47,753 nt of DNA from an uncultured bacterium. GTDB taxonomy: Bacteria; Vulcanimicrobiota; Xenobia; Xenobiales; Xenobiaceae. The stretch's first letter is position 1, and every line of letters begins with the position of its first letter. The notes under the pieces were generated by a model, which had not been told where the DNA came from, made no database searches, and worked only from the letters and a program-made list of their open reading frames with translations. Positions 1-8,836 of this stretch are shown here, piece by piece. Position numbers and translations under genes: made by a program. Location of the stretch: assembly GCA_934644775.1 (NCBI GenBank), contig CAKUDB010000021.1, positions 1 to 47,753 on the forward strand, written 5' to 3'.

Positions 1-1
1 G

Positions 2-1231
2 GGTTACTTTGAGGGTAAAATTATTACTAATGAGCAAGGGCAAAAAGTTAAGCTTAATGAGAAGCAAGCTAAAAAAATATACAAATACTTGCTTAAAAAT
101 GACTACATTGATGAAGAAGACAACATTACCGAAAAGTATCGCACTGAAGCTGCTGCCGAGTGTTTAGCTCCTTGGCCAGAGGAGTTGCAACCTATACAAG
201 AAGGCGTGCAGCAACTTATTCAAAACGTCTTTGACGAAAGCAAGTTGCAAGAAATGACTGAAGATGGTAATAAACCTAAGCTCCAGGACAACGACCTAAA
301 TGAGCGTTTTTATAAAAGTGAGTTCCAAACTCTCTGGAAAGCTATCAACCATCATTATATTTATACCGTAAACTTCGATTCCCAAGAGCTAATAGACAAA
401 GCTGTTAAGGCTATCGATGCTGAACTTTATGTCAGTAAATTGCTCTATACAGTAACTTACGCCAGCCAAAAAAGTTCGCTTAATGCTGATATGCTGCAAG
501 AAGGCAGCAGCTTTAACAAAGCCAAAAATCATACTTCGGTAGTAAAGACTGGACAATCTGGACAAGCAAAGTATGACTTGATAGGGAAAATTGTTGAAGG
601 TACAAATCTAACTAGACGCACTGTCGGTAAAATTTTGCAACTTATCAAGCCGGAAACTTTTGCTAAATATGCCGCTAATCCCGAAGAATTTATCGCCAAA
701 ACTATTAAAATTATCAAAGAGCAAAAAGCTTCAGTAATTGTCGATCATATTACCTATAACACAACCGATCGTACTTTTAGTAGCGATATTTTTACTCAAG
801 AAAAAATTCGCACTATGGATAAAGCCTATAAAGCTGCCAAAGCTATTCAAGATTATATTTTTACCGATGGTATGGCCAGCTATGTAGCCGAAGACGGCAG
901 CGAGAAAAAGAGCGTAGAGCGCAAGTTCGCTGAAGACTTAGACAAAGCCGATGAAGTTTACATCTACGCTAAGTTGCCGCGTGACTTTTATATTCCTACG
1001 CCAGTAGGCAATTATTCTCCCGATTGGGCTATTGTTTTCCATGAAGGAGCTACTAAACATATCTACTTTATATCTGAAACTAAAGGCAGCTTGGAAAGTT
1101 TGCAACTTAGACCTATCGAGAAAGCTAAGCTTAATTGCGCTGAGCAACTTTTTAGCAAGTTGTCTAATGGTTTAGTTATTTATAAGCAAGTCAGTAATTA
1201 CCAAGATTTACTCGACAAAGTTATGCAATAG
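2..1231 (+). CDS. Type III restriction enzyme Res subunit, C-terminal part (truncated by window start)
   Basis: The reading frame is open from base 2, so the gene begins before the window; the TTG at 89 is only an internal codon. What is left is about 409 residues, the region after the helicase motifs. It opens with a conserved-looking segment (YKYLLKNDYIDEEDNITEKYR) and ends with the nuclease-like part: residues equivalent to nt 970-1110 carry TPVGNYSPDWAIVF and then FISETKGS, the D...ExK pattern of a PD-(D/E)xK endonuclease. In the family, Res cuts DNA with ATP-driven translocation, working with a Mod methyltransferase. The Mod gene is not visible and may lie upstream. A SNF2 helicase gene follows after 24 bp, suggesting one transcript. 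I am confident of the family, less so of activity, since the ATPase half is not seen. Confidence 0.85.
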   Translation, partial: GYFEGKIITNEQGQKVKLNEKQAKKIYKYLLKNDYIDEEDNITEKYRTEAAAECLAPWPEELQPIQEGVQQLIQNVFDESKLQEMTEDGNKPKLQDNDLNERFYKSEFQTLWKAINHHYIYTVNFDSQELIDKAVKAIDAELYVSKLLYTVTYASQKSSLNADMLQEGSSFNKAKNHTSVVKTGQSGQAKYDLIGKIVEGTNLTRRTVGKILQLIKPETFAKYAANPEEFIAKTIKIIKEQKASVIVDHITYNTTDRTFSSDIFTQEKIRTMDKAYKAAKAIQDYIFTDGMASYVAEDGSEKKSVERKFAEDLDKADEVYIYAKLPRDFYIPTPVGNYSPDWAIVFHEGATKHIYFISETKGSLESLQLRPIEKAKLNCAEQLFSKLSNGLVIYKQVSNYQDLLDKVMQ

Positions 1232-1255
1232 AGTAGGAAAGGCAAGTTGTAAGTA

Positions 1256-4200
1256 ATGAACTTGGCAACCAGTTACATTATAAATAATATTGACGGTACA
1301 TTATATAACGATTTACTCAAGAGAATAACTCCTGGTAGTAAAATTTCCATAGCGGCAACTAACTTTTCTATATATGCTTACTGCGAACTTAAAAAGCCAC
1401 TGGAAAAAGTAAGTGAGTTTCGCTTTATCTATACTTCTCCTAATGAAATTGGTTACGAAGTTGATCAAGATAGTAGCAAAGAGTTTTATATTCCCGATTT
1501 GTATGGCACAGAGTTTGAGATTAAATTGCGTAACGAGATGAATCAAAAAGCCCTAGCTCAAGAATGTGCCGATTGGATACGCAAAAAAGCTAAGTTCAAG
1601 GTAAATCAAACTAAGAAGAATATACCAGGCTTTATACTTATTGAATCTAGCGACAGCAAAGGCAACCTTTCTCAAATTTTGTATCAACCCTTTAATGCCT
1701 TTACTACTGTGGATCTAGGTTGCGAAAGTGGTAATGATTTGTATACTCTCATAAATGTATTTACTGAGCAAACCACTCAAACTAGACGCCCTATTGATAT
1801 TTTTTATAAAATTTGGCCTGACAAAACAGCCACTAAAGATATTACCGCTCAAATGATTGCTCAATTTAGTTGTGCCTACAAAGAAAATTCGCCTGAATTT
1901 ATTTATTTTATTATGCTTTACCATATTTTTAGCGAATTTTTGCAAGATCTCTCCGAAGATGATCTCCCCAACGAAGCTACAGGTTTCAAAAATAGCTTAA
2001 TTTGGAATAAACTCTACAACTACCAAAAAGATGCAGTGCTGGCTATTATCAACAAGATAGAAAAATACAATGGCTGCATTTTGGCTGATAGCGTAGGTTT
2101 AGGCAAAACTTTTACCGCTTTAGCTGTGATTAAATATTACGAAAGCCGCAATAAGTCCGTGCTTGTGCTTTGCCCTAAAAAGCTGGCCGCTAACTGGAAT
2201 ACCTATAAAGATAATTATGTAAATAATCCCATTTCCGGCGATCGTCTCAATTATGATGTATTGTTCCATACTGATTTATCCAGGACGTCTGGTGTGTCAA
2301 ACGGCATTGATTTATCTCGTTTCAATTGGAGCAATTACGACTTAATAGTTATTGACGAATCACACAATTTCCGCAACGGTATAGGCACTCGCCAGGGCGA
2401 AAATCGCTACCAAAAACTTATAAATAAAGTTCTGCGCAGTGGCGTTAAAACTAAAGTCCTTATGCTTTCGGCAACTCCAGTTAATAACAACTTTAGCGAT
2501 TTAGAAAACCAGCTGGCTTTAGTTTATGATGGCGGCGACTCTTCTAAATTAGATGAAAAGCTCAATACCTCTAAAAGCATCAACAATATTTTTACCCAAG
2601 CTCGCAGTGCTTTTAAAGAGTGGAGCAGATTGTCTATTGAAAAGCGCACTACCGATACTTTATTAAAGAAGCTTGACTTTGATTTTTTCGAACTTTTAGA
2701 CAGTTTAACTATCGCACGTTCACGAAAGCATATTGTTAAATATTACAATACAACAGAAATAGGCGTTTTCTCCCATAAAAATAGGCCCATTTCTTTGCGT
2801 CCGCCTCTTACCAACATAAGTAACTTAAATTCAGCAGCTACTTATAGCAAAATTTATGGGCAGCTTATGACTCTTAGTTTAGAAATTTACACGCCTTTTA
2901 AGTATATTTTGAAAACTAAAAAAAACGAGTATATTAGGAAGCTGGCTCGCAAGCAAAGCAGTAAATTATCTGATGATAAAAAGCTAAAATTCTTTGAAGG
3001 GCGCGATAATGGCGTCATTCGTTTAATGGCTACTAACCTTCTGAAGCGTTTGGAAAGTTCTATCCATTCTTTCAAAATTACTTTAGAAAAAATGATCTTT
3101 TTAATTGATAATACAATTAAAAAGATTGATGATTATGAAAATGAAAGTTTAATTCACCAAACTGCTAGTAAGGAAATTGACACTTTTGAGCTCTCCGAGA
3201 GCGAAGATTTGGATATTAGCGATGAAGAAACAGAGTTTTTCACCGAAAGTAAAAGAGTAAAAATTGCTATTGCTGATATGGATTATGTAACTTGGCGTGC
3301 TAGTTTGCGAAAAGACGTAGCTATTTTAAAAGATGTAGCTAAAGCGGTACAAAATATTACTCCAAAACATGATGCCAAATTGCAAGAATTATTGCGCATA
3401 ATTTCTAAAAAAATTGAGCATCCTATCAACGTCGGCAATAAAAAGATCATTATTTTTTCAGCTTTTTCTGATACAGCTAGTTATCTTTACGATTATGTCA
3501 GTCAATATGTAAAAGCTAAATATGACTTAAACTCTGCACTTGTTACTGGCGATAAGGAAAAAACAAATTTAAAAGTTGAATGTAGTAAAGCTCTTCGCTT
3601 AAACGATATTTTGACCTATTTTTCGCCTATTTCTAAAGATCGAGACAAGATCTTTCCTGGCAGCCGAGATGATATTGATATTTTAATTGCTACCGATTGT
3701 ATTTCTGAAGGTCAAAACTTACAAGATTGCGACTATTTAGTCAATTATGATATTCACTGGAACCCTGTGCGCATTATTCAGCGCTTTGGACGTATAGATC
3801 GTATTGGCAGCCACAATAAGTGTATCCAGCTAGTCAATTTTTGGCCCGACGTAAACTTAGACGATTATATCAGTTTAGAAGATCGCGTCAGAGATCGCAT
3901 GAAACTTACCGTCATGGTTAGTACGGGTGATGATAATCCCATTAGCGAAGAAAAAGGCGACCTAGAATATCGCAAGCGGCAGTTACAGCGTTTGCAAAAT
4001 GAAGTTATCGATATTGACGAAGACTCTGAAGGCGGAATTTCCATTATGAACTTAGGCTTAAATGAATTTCGTCTCGACTTACTCGATTATATAAAAAGGC
4101 ATGGCCATTTAAATAAAAAACCCTTTGGTCTTTACGCTGTAGTGCCAACTAACCAAGATTTGCCCGAAGGCGCCATATTTATTCTGAAAAATATCAATCC

Positions 4201-4570
4201 CAATATGAACATCAATAGCAAAAACCGCATCCATCCTTTTTATATGATCTATGTAGGTAAAGATGGCCGTATTCTTTGCAATTATCTCAACCCTAAGAAG
4301 TTGCTGGACGACGTGCGTTTACTCTGTCGCGGCGAAGCTGAACCTATAAAGATACTGTGCGATAAATTTAATGCCGAAACAGATAACGGCAAAAATATGA
4401 AAGCTATGTCTAAATTGCTCAATAAAGCTATAAAATCTATTATCGATACAAAACAAGATGAAGATGTAGACAGCTTATTTAGGCCCGGCGGTACTTCAGC
4501 TTTAGAAGGTGATATTTATGGTTTGGAAGACTTCGAGTTAGTTTGCTTCTTTGCTGTCAGGGAACTGTAA
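1256..4570 (+). CDS. SNF2-type DEAD/DEAH helicase with N-terminal PLD-like domain, restriction-associated
   Basis: 1104 residues. Residues about 20-155 resemble the phospholipase-D-like N-domain of restriction-associated helicases (TNFSIYAYCELKKPLE, YGTEFEIKLRNEM, FNAFTTVDLG), but no clear HxK catalytic motif is visible, so nuclease activity is doubtful. The SF2 core follows: Q-like region YNYQKDAV at about 255, Walker A ADSVGLGKT (277-285), Walker B VIDESH (365-370), motif III LSATPVNNN at about 416, and the C-lobe with TDCISEGQNLQDCDYLVNYD and QRFGRIDRIGS at about 815-855. The ATG start has an AGGAAAGG-like site upstream. It sits between res and a DUF4391 gene with short gaps, so it probably acts in the same restriction system by remodelling or translocating on DNA. 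The specific role is inferred from context. Confidence 0.85.
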   Translation: MNLATSYIINNIDGTLYNDLLKRITPGSKISIAATNFSIYAYCELKKPLEKVSEFRFIYTSPNEIGYEVDQDSSKEFYIPDLYGTEFEIKLRNEMNQKALAQECADWIRKKAKFKVNQTKKNIPGFILIESSDSKGNLSQILYQPFNAFTTVDLGCESGNDLYTLINVFTEQTTQTRRPIDIFYKIWPDKTATKDITAQMIAQFSCAYKENSPEFIYFIMLYHIFSEFLQDLSEDDLPNEATGFKNSLIWNKLYNYQKDAVLAIINKIEKYNGCILADSVGLGKTFTALAVIKYYESRNKSVLVLCPKKLAANWNTYKDNYVNNPISGDRLNYDVLFHTDLSRTSGVSNGIDLSRFNWSNYDLIVIDESHNFRNGIGTRQGENRYQKLINKVLRSGVKTKVLMLSATPVNNNFSDLENQLALVYDGGDSSKLDEKLNTSKSINNIFTQARSAFKEWSRLSIEKRTTDTLLKKLDFDFFELLDSLTIARSRKHIVKYYNTTEIGVFSHKNRPISLRPPLTNISNLNSAATYSKIYGQLMTLSLEIYTPFKYILKTKKNEYIRKLARKQSSKLSDDKKLKFFEGRDNGVIRLMATNLLKRLESSIHSFKITLEKMIFLIDNTIKKIDDYENESLIHQTASKEIDTFELSESEDLDISDEETEFFTESKRVKIAIADMDYVTWRASLRKDVAILKDVAKAVQNITPKHDAKLQELLRIISKKIEHPINVGNKKIIIFSAFSDTASYLYDYVSQYVKAKYDLNSALVTGDKEKTNLKVECSKALRLNDILTYFSPISKDRDKIFPGSRDDIDILIATDCISEGQNLQDCDYLVNYDIHWNPVRIIQRFGRIDRIGSHNKCIQLVNFWPDVNLDDYISLEDRVRDRMKLTVMVSTGDDNPISEEKGDLEYRKRQLQRLQNEVIDIDEDSEGGISIMNLGLNEFRLDLLDYIKRHGHLNKKPFGLYAVVPTNQDLPEGAIFILKNINPNMNINSKNRIHPFYMIYVGKDGRILCNYLNPKKLLDDVRLLCRGEAEPIKILCDKFNAETDNGKNMKAMSKLLNKAIKSIIDTKQDEDVDSLFRPGGTSALEGDIYGLEDFELVCFFAVREL

Positions 4571-4594
4571 AAAATGGCAGAGGAGATTGGCAAT

Positions 4595-5281
4595 ATGTGG
4601 AATTTTCCACCAGAAACAAAATTGGCTGCAGCAAATGCTAATGTATTTAAAGGAATACGCGAGCGGTTTAATGACAGTTTGTCTACTGGGCAAAGGAGCT
4701 TGACAAGAGCTTTTAAGCGTCAAATAAAAGATATACTTTGGCTAAATAAATTGGCAGCCAATACTTTACATTTAAAAGAAGAACAACCAGCTAGAGAAAT
4801 ACAAGTCTTTGCCCTTGAGTTGATTGAATCAGAGTTACATAGAGAGATTCTCCAACAACTAGACAAAATCGTGCCTTATTACATTTTGTTTATTTTGCGC
4901 TACCAAAATAGGCGTAGAGCCATTATAGCTTATAAAGAATTTGATAAAGAAGGCAGTGTTTCCAAGGTTGGCCCTTACTTTGGGACAGGCTGGCTAGCCG
5001 AAACAGAGCTTCCGTTAGAATTTAAGGCAGCTTCTTCCATAGAAGAACTGTATACTAATATTGTACGCCAAGTAGCCGGGCCGACTTTAAGTTATTTCGA
5101 TACTTCACGCTCTTTAAAAGAAAATATTAAGGTCCAAACTCAGCTTGAGCACCTCCAAGCCCAAATAGATAAGTTAAATCAGAAAATACGCAGAGAAAAA
5201 CAACCCAAAGAAAAACATAGACTGTTCGCTTGCAAAAAAGAATTAGAAACGCAAAAGCAATATTTTATTATCAACTTATAA
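4595..5281 (+). CDS. DUF4391 domain protein
   Basis: I place the start at the ATG at 4595 because AGAGGAGA lies 8 nt upstream; an in-frame ATG at 4574 has no such site and adds only seven residues. The 228-residue product begins MWNFPPETKL and contains the segment IKDILWLNKLAANTLHL followed by an acidic strand-rich block (EIQVFALELIE), the pattern I associate with DUF4391. The last ~55 residues are strongly charged and predicted coiled coil (LEHLQAQIDKLNQKIRREK). No catalytic motif is apparent. DUF4391 proteins are known mainly as neighbours of SNF2 helicases and type III-like methylase/restriction genes, as here. The role is unknown; an accessory or adaptor subunit is a guess from gene order. 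Confidence 0.75.
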   Translation: MWNFPPETKLAAANANVFKGIRERFNDSLSTGQRSLTRAFKRQIKDILWLNKLAANTLHLKEEQPAREIQVFALELIESELHREILQQLDKIVPYYILFILRYQNRRRAIIAYKEFDKEGSVSKVGPYFGTGWLAETELPLEFKAASSIEELYTNIVRQVAGPTLSYFDTSRSLKENIKVQTQLEHLQAQIDKLNQKIRREKQPKEKHRLFACKKELETQKQYFIINL

Positions 5282-5636
5282 AAATGGTATATAATATATC
5301 CCAAAATAGCACTATAAATATACAAATATGTTTTATAACTTCCTATTTTTTAAGGTTTTATACATTAAAAATAATAAATTGGTCTCTAATACTATTGACT
5401 AATAAATTTGCTTTTGCTATATTCTGGGTAACAAAACTGCATATATAACCTCATCCTATTAAAATCTTATAACAACCAGTGCTGCGTAAATTATGCGGCA
5501 CGTAAATGGCCTCTGAATAGTCGATAACAGAGGCTTATTTATTTCCTGGCTATTTTTATGTATAATTTTGTAGAAGATTTGACTTTTGTACCATAAATAG
5601 TGTTGTTTTTTATGGAGAGGGGAATTTATTATTAAG
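5282..5636 (+). other. Intergenic region, AT-rich, with hairpins
   Basis: There is no convincing gene in this 355-bp stretch. The first ~180 bp are very AT-rich. A hairpin GTGCTGC/GCGGCAC (one G-T pair) lies at about 5480-5502, directly followed by the terminator at 5509-5545. A GGAGAGGGG purine tract at 5614-5622 serves as the ribosome site of the next gene. Confidence 0.5.
5509..5545 (+). terminator. Rho-independent terminator after the type III restriction operon
   Basis: Perfect 7-bp stem GCCTCTG (5509-5515) / CAGAGGC (5528-5534) with a 12-nt loop, followed by TTATTTATTT. It lies about 230 bp after the DUF4391 stop and before the AlbA-domain gene, so it separates the two transcripts. Confidence 0.6.
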
Positions 5637-7091
5637 ATGAATGCTGACCGGTTTGAGCAAATATTAGAAATTGGCGAAACAGTTGCCGTTGAATTTAAAC
5701 GTTGCGGAAACGGTATAGAAGATGATGTCTATGAAACGGTTTGTTCATTTCTAAACAGGTTTGGTGGAGATATTTTTTTGGGTATTTTAGATGACGGTAC
5801 AGTTTGCGGAGTTTCTGAAAAAGCAGCACCTGATCTTATAAAAAATTTTATCAAGCGTATTAGCAACCAAAACAGTTTCACTCCAACAGTATACTTAGCT
5901 CCTGAAATTCTTAATTGTAATGGTAAAACTGTTATCCATATACATGTTCCGCCTAGTGCTGAAGTACATAAATTTAAAGGTATAATTTATGATCGTATTG
6001 ATGATTCTGATATAAAAGTAAGTGCCACATCTCAAATTGCGCAGATGTACATTCGTAAGCAAAACATATTTACAGAACGCAAGGTATATCCTTATGTTGA
6101 AATGGCTGATTTACGTTTGGATTTACTTCCTAAATTACGCCTTATGGCAGCAAATAGTACCGGCAATAAACAGCATCCTTGGATAAGCATGTCCGATGAA
6201 GAGCTTTTAAAAAGTTCAAGGCTATACAGTATGGATCGTGCTACTGGAGAAAAAGGCTTAAATCTGGCAGCAGTTATGTTGCTAGGTAAAGATGATGTCA
6301 TCGCTGACATTGTACCGACTTATGTTACGGACGCCATTTTGAAAAGGGTAAATATTGATCGCTATGATGATAGAGAAATTATAAAAACCAATCTAATCGA
6401 AAGCTACGAGCAACTTATGGAGTTCGGCCGTAAACATTTATCTGATAAATTTTTCCTTGATGGAGACCAAAGAAAAAGTTTGCGTAACATAATTACACGC
6501 GAAATTGTGGCCAATACGCTTATTCATAGGGAATTTACTAGCTCTTATCAAGCTAAGTTTATTATAGAGTCTGATAAAATGTACGTTGAGAATGCTAGTA
6601 GAGCTGTGCAAAACGCTATTATAACTTTGGATAATTTAGAGCCAAATCCCAAAAATCCTATAGTTGCTGCTTTTTTTAGAAATATAGGTTATGCCGATCA
6701 ACTTGGTTCAGGCGTTAGAAATTTATTCAAATATAGCAAATATTATTCAGGTCAAAATCCAGAATTTTTTGAAGGTGATATTTTTAGAATTATTGTGCCT
6801 TTAGATGAAGCTACTACCCAAGCTACCACCCAAGTCACCCAAGCTACCACCCAAGTCACCCAAGCTACCACCCAAGTCACCCAAGCTACCACCCAAGCTC
6901 GGTCTATTGATAATGAGCAAAAAGTTGTAAGTTTACTTCAACAAAATCCGAACGCTTCGCAGGCGGAAGTTGCTGCAAAGCTAGGGATCAGCGCTAATAC
7001 AGTTAAGTATTATATCAGAAAATTACGCGAACTTGGACGTTTAGAACGAATTGGCTCATCGCAAAAGGGCAAGTGGGTAATAAAATCCTAG
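5637..7091 (+). CDS. AlbA/Schlafen-like ATP-binding regulator with HTH domain (RecG-like family)
   Basis: 484 residues. Residues 8-120 match the AlbA_2/Schlafen-type domain (ETVAVEFKRCGNG, then NRFGGDIFLGILDDGTVCGV). Residues about 280-385 form a GHKL-like ATPase region (REIVANTLIHREFTSSYQAKF, NPKNPIVAAFFRNIGYADQLGSGVRN). A Thr/Gln/Val tandem-repeat linker at 391-420 joins it to a winged-helix HTH at about 425-480 (NASQAEVAAKLGISANTVKYYIRKLRELG). Proteins of this layout are commonly labelled ATP-binding protein or putative DNA helicase RecG-like and occur in genomic islands; most are uncharacterised, though some related Schlafen-like domains act in defence. It has its own upstream space and a terminator before it, so it is likely a separate transcript. 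The start is the ATG 14 nt after the GGAGAGGGG site, a slightly long spacing. Confidence 0.8.
   Translation: MNADRFEQILEIGETVAVEFKRCGNGIEDDVYETVCSFLNRFGGDIFLGILDDGTVCGVSEKAAPDLIKNFIKRISNQNSFTPTVYLAPEILNCNGKTVIHIHVPPSAEVHKFKGIIYDRIDDSDIKVSATSQIAQMYIRKQNIFTERKVYPYVEMADLRLDLLPKLRLMAANSTGNKQHPWISMSDEELLKSSRLYSMDRATGEKGLNLAAVMLLGKDDVIADIVPTYVTDAILKRVNIDRYDDREIIKTNLIESYEQLMEFGRKHLSDKFFLDGDQRKSLRNIITREIVANTLIHREFTSSYQAKFIIESDKMYVENASRAVQNAIITLDNLEPNPKNPIVAAFFRNIGYADQLGSGVRNLFKYSKYYSGQNPEFFEGDIFRIIVPLDEATTQATTQVTQATTQVTQATTQVTQATTQARSIDNEQKVVSLLQQNPNASQAEVAAKLGISANTVKYYIRKLRELGRLERIGSSQKGKWVIKS
6810..6898 (+). repeat. 21-bp in-frame tandem repeat in the AlbA-domain gene
   Basis: Three exact copies of the unit GCTACCACCCAAGTCACCCA+A begin at 6822, 6843 and 6864, followed by a partial copy at 6885-6897 and preceded by a degenerate half copy at 6810. 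The unit encodes ATTQVTQ. Because it is a multiple of three, copy-number change would alter linker length without breaking the frame. Confidence 0.95.
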
Positions 7092-7140
7092 CCATGATTC
7101 CAAAAGTATACATAAGAATATACAAAGGAGAAAAGTATAA

Positions 7141-7680
7141 TTGATATATACTAACACTTATGATTCTATGATTGGCAGCTTGTTGCTGGCTGCTGACGAT
7201 ATAGGTTTAGTCGGTTTATGGCTCAATAGCGATCGCTTTTATGCCAATTTGTTGGCCAACTGTGAGTCTGTTGTCAAAGAAACGCCTATTTTAGAGGCTG
7301 TCAAGCGTTGGTTAAACGCGTATTTTAGTGGACATGAACCAAAAGTTGAGGTGCCGCTTCATCTTATCGGCACGCCATTTCGCCAGGAAGTTTGGAAGTT
7401 ACTTTTGCAAATTCCTTATGGCAAAGTAATTACATATGGAGATTTAGCTAAAAAAATAGCTGAAAAAAGGGGAGTTGCTTATATGTCTGCTCAAGCAATA
7501 GGCGGCGCTGTCGGCCATAATGAAATTTCAATTATTATTCCCTGTCATAGAGTTATTGGTGCTAATGGTAACTTAACCGGTTATGCCGGCGGAATTGATA
7601 AAAAGCTCAAATTGCTTGAGCTGGAAGGCGTAGATACGAAGAAGTTGTTTTTGCCTAAAAACTATAAAGCCAATGCCTAA
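7141..7680 (+). CDS. ogt: Methylated-DNA--protein-cysteine methyltransferase (Ogt/AGT family)
   Basis: 179 residues, the normal length for this family. It transfers an alkyl group from O6-alkylguanine to its own cysteine, a suicidal DNA repair reaction. The active-site motif IIIPCHRVIG is intact with the acceptor Cys at residue 135, and the helix-turn-helix region FRQEVWKLLLQIPYGKVITYGDLA (80-103) and the glycine-rich AQAIGGAVGHN precede it as expected. The start is a TTG at 7141 with an AAAGGAG site about 10 nt upstream; no ATG is better placed. It is monocistronic in appearance: 49 bp after the AlbA-type gene, and followed by a hairpin before bioB. No N-terminal Ada regulatory domain is present. 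Confidence 0.93.
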   Translation: MIYTNTYDSMIGSLLLAADDIGLVGLWLNSDRFYANLLANCESVVKETPILEAVKRWLNAYFSGHEPKVEVPLHLIGTPFRQEVWKLLLQIPYGKVITYGDLAKKIAEKRGVAYMSAQAIGGAVGHNEISIIIPCHRVIGANGNLTGYAGGIDKKLKLLELEGVDTKKLFLPKNYKANA

Positions 7681-7723
7681 TATTGCTAAGTTATTTTATA
7701 GCTTAGTGCACGCACTTGTGAAT

Positions 7724-7757
7724 AGCCTCTGTTTAGTTAATGAACAAAGGCTTTATT
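7724..7757 (+). terminator. Probable terminator after ogt
   Basis: Imperfect hairpin AGCCTCTGTTTA (7724-7735) / TGAACAAAGGCT (7741-7752) with a short loop, then TTATT. The stem has two non-standard positions and the U tract is weak, so this is only moderately supported. Confidence 0.45.
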
Positions 7758-7867
7758 GTATATTTGGCGATCATGAAGTGAATATTTTATTGTAGGTATT
7801 TTGCCACCAAGCTCAAAAGGGCAGTTCGCATATTTGTAGTTTGATAGCGGAAAAGGAAGCAATAAAA

Positions 7868-8836
7868 ATGGACTTAAATCAACTAACAAGAAAAGTTCTT
7901 GATGGCGACCAAATTACTAAAGAAGAAGCACTTTTCTTGTACGAACAGCCTCTTTTAGAACTATGTGAAAAGGCTAATCAAATTCGTCAGCATTTTTGTG
8001 CTAATCAATTTGATATTTGTACAATTATCAATGCTAAAAGCGGAAAATGTTCTGAAAATTGCAAGTATTGTGCCCAATCAGCTCACAATCATACTAATGC
8101 TGTCACTTATCCGCTCCTTTCTAAGAAAGAAATTGTCGATCAAGCTAAAGTTGATCATGAGCAAGGAGTCCTTCGTTACTCAATTGTAACTTCAGGAAAG
8201 CGCTTATCTGATGCTGAAATAGACGCTGTTTGCGAAGCTGTTCGAGAAATTAAAGAAAAAGTAGGAATCTCTGTTTGCGTTTCCTTAGGGCTGCTGAATG
8301 AACAACAATTTCGCAAGTTAAAAGAAGCTGGCGTAACAAGAGTGCACAACAATTTGGAAACTTCTCGCAGAAATTTCCCCAACGTTTGTACTACGCACAA
8401 ATTTGATGACAAAATACAAGCAATTAAGGCAGCCCAGAAGGCCGGTCTTTCCGTTTGTAGCGGCGGCATCATGGGACTTGGTGAAACGGTCGAGGATAGG
8501 ATCGATATGGCTTTTAGTTTGCGAGAACTGGGTGTACTTAGCGTACCTGTAAATATGCTAAATGCCATTCCCGGTACGCCATTTGCCAATAATAAGAGAT
8601 TGACTAATGAAGATATGTGCAGAATTGTCGCTGTCTATCGTTTTATTCTTCCCAAAGCTTCTATCCGTCTAGCTGGTGGACGAGGTTTGCTGCCAGATAA
8701 AGGAAAGAGTTGTTTTACTTCAGGAGCAAACGCTGCCATTTCTGGAGATATGTTAACAACTGCTGGAATTACCACAAAAACAGATATGGCCTTATTAAAA
8801 GAACTTGGGTATGAGGCAGAAATTTGCAATGAGTAA
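7868..8836 (+). CDS. bioB: Biotin synthase
   Basis: Radical SAM enzyme that inserts sulfur into dethiobiotin in the last step of biotin synthesis. The start is the ATG at 7868, preceded by AAAAGGAAG; a TTG further upstream adds nine unlikely residues. The 322-residue protein carries the SAM [4Fe-4S] ligands as CSENCKYC (Cys 61, 65, 68), then VCVSLG, CSGGIMGLGE, VNMLNAIPGTPF and IRLAGGRG, which supply the further Cys and Arg ligands of the auxiliary [2Fe-2S] cluster that is consumed as sulfur donor. It is the first gene of bioB-bioD-bioA, and bioD starts inside its last codons. No bioF, bioC, bioH or bioW is in the window, so the early pathway is encoded elsewhere or the cell uses imported precursors. 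Confidence 0.97.
   Translation: MDLNQLTRKVLDGDQITKEEALFLYEQPLLELCEKANQIRQHFCANQFDICTIINAKSGKCSENCKYCAQSAHNHTNAVTYPLLSKKEIVDQAKVDHEQGVLRYSIVTSGKRLSDAEIDAVCEAVREIKEKVGISVCVSLGLLNEQQFRKLKEAGVTRVHNNLETSRRNFPNVCTTHKFDDKIQAIKAAQKAGLSVCSGGIMGLGETVEDRIDMAFSLRELGVLSVPVNMLNAIPGTPFANNKRLTNEDMCRIVAVYRFILPKASIRLAGGRGLLPDKGKSCFTSGANAAISGDMLTTAGITTKTDMALLKELGYEAEICNE

Noticed and set aside
5230..5448. 72-residue open frame overlapping the end of the DUF4391 gene
   Set aside because: AT-rich, no ribosome site, low-complexity product; overlaps the real gene and runs into non-coding sequence.
6810..6898. Regular repeat considered as a CRISPR array
   Set aside because: Repeats are contiguous, 21 bp, without spacers and in frame within a coding sequence; no cas genes are nearby.
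7681..7867. BirA-type biotin operator upstream of bioB
   Set aside because: No TTGTAAAC...GTTTACAA-like palindrome is present; only a terminator-like hairpin and the TTTGGCGATCAT word.
8176..8589. 137-residue minus-strand frame
   Set aside because: Lies antisense within bioB, whose motifs are unambiguous.
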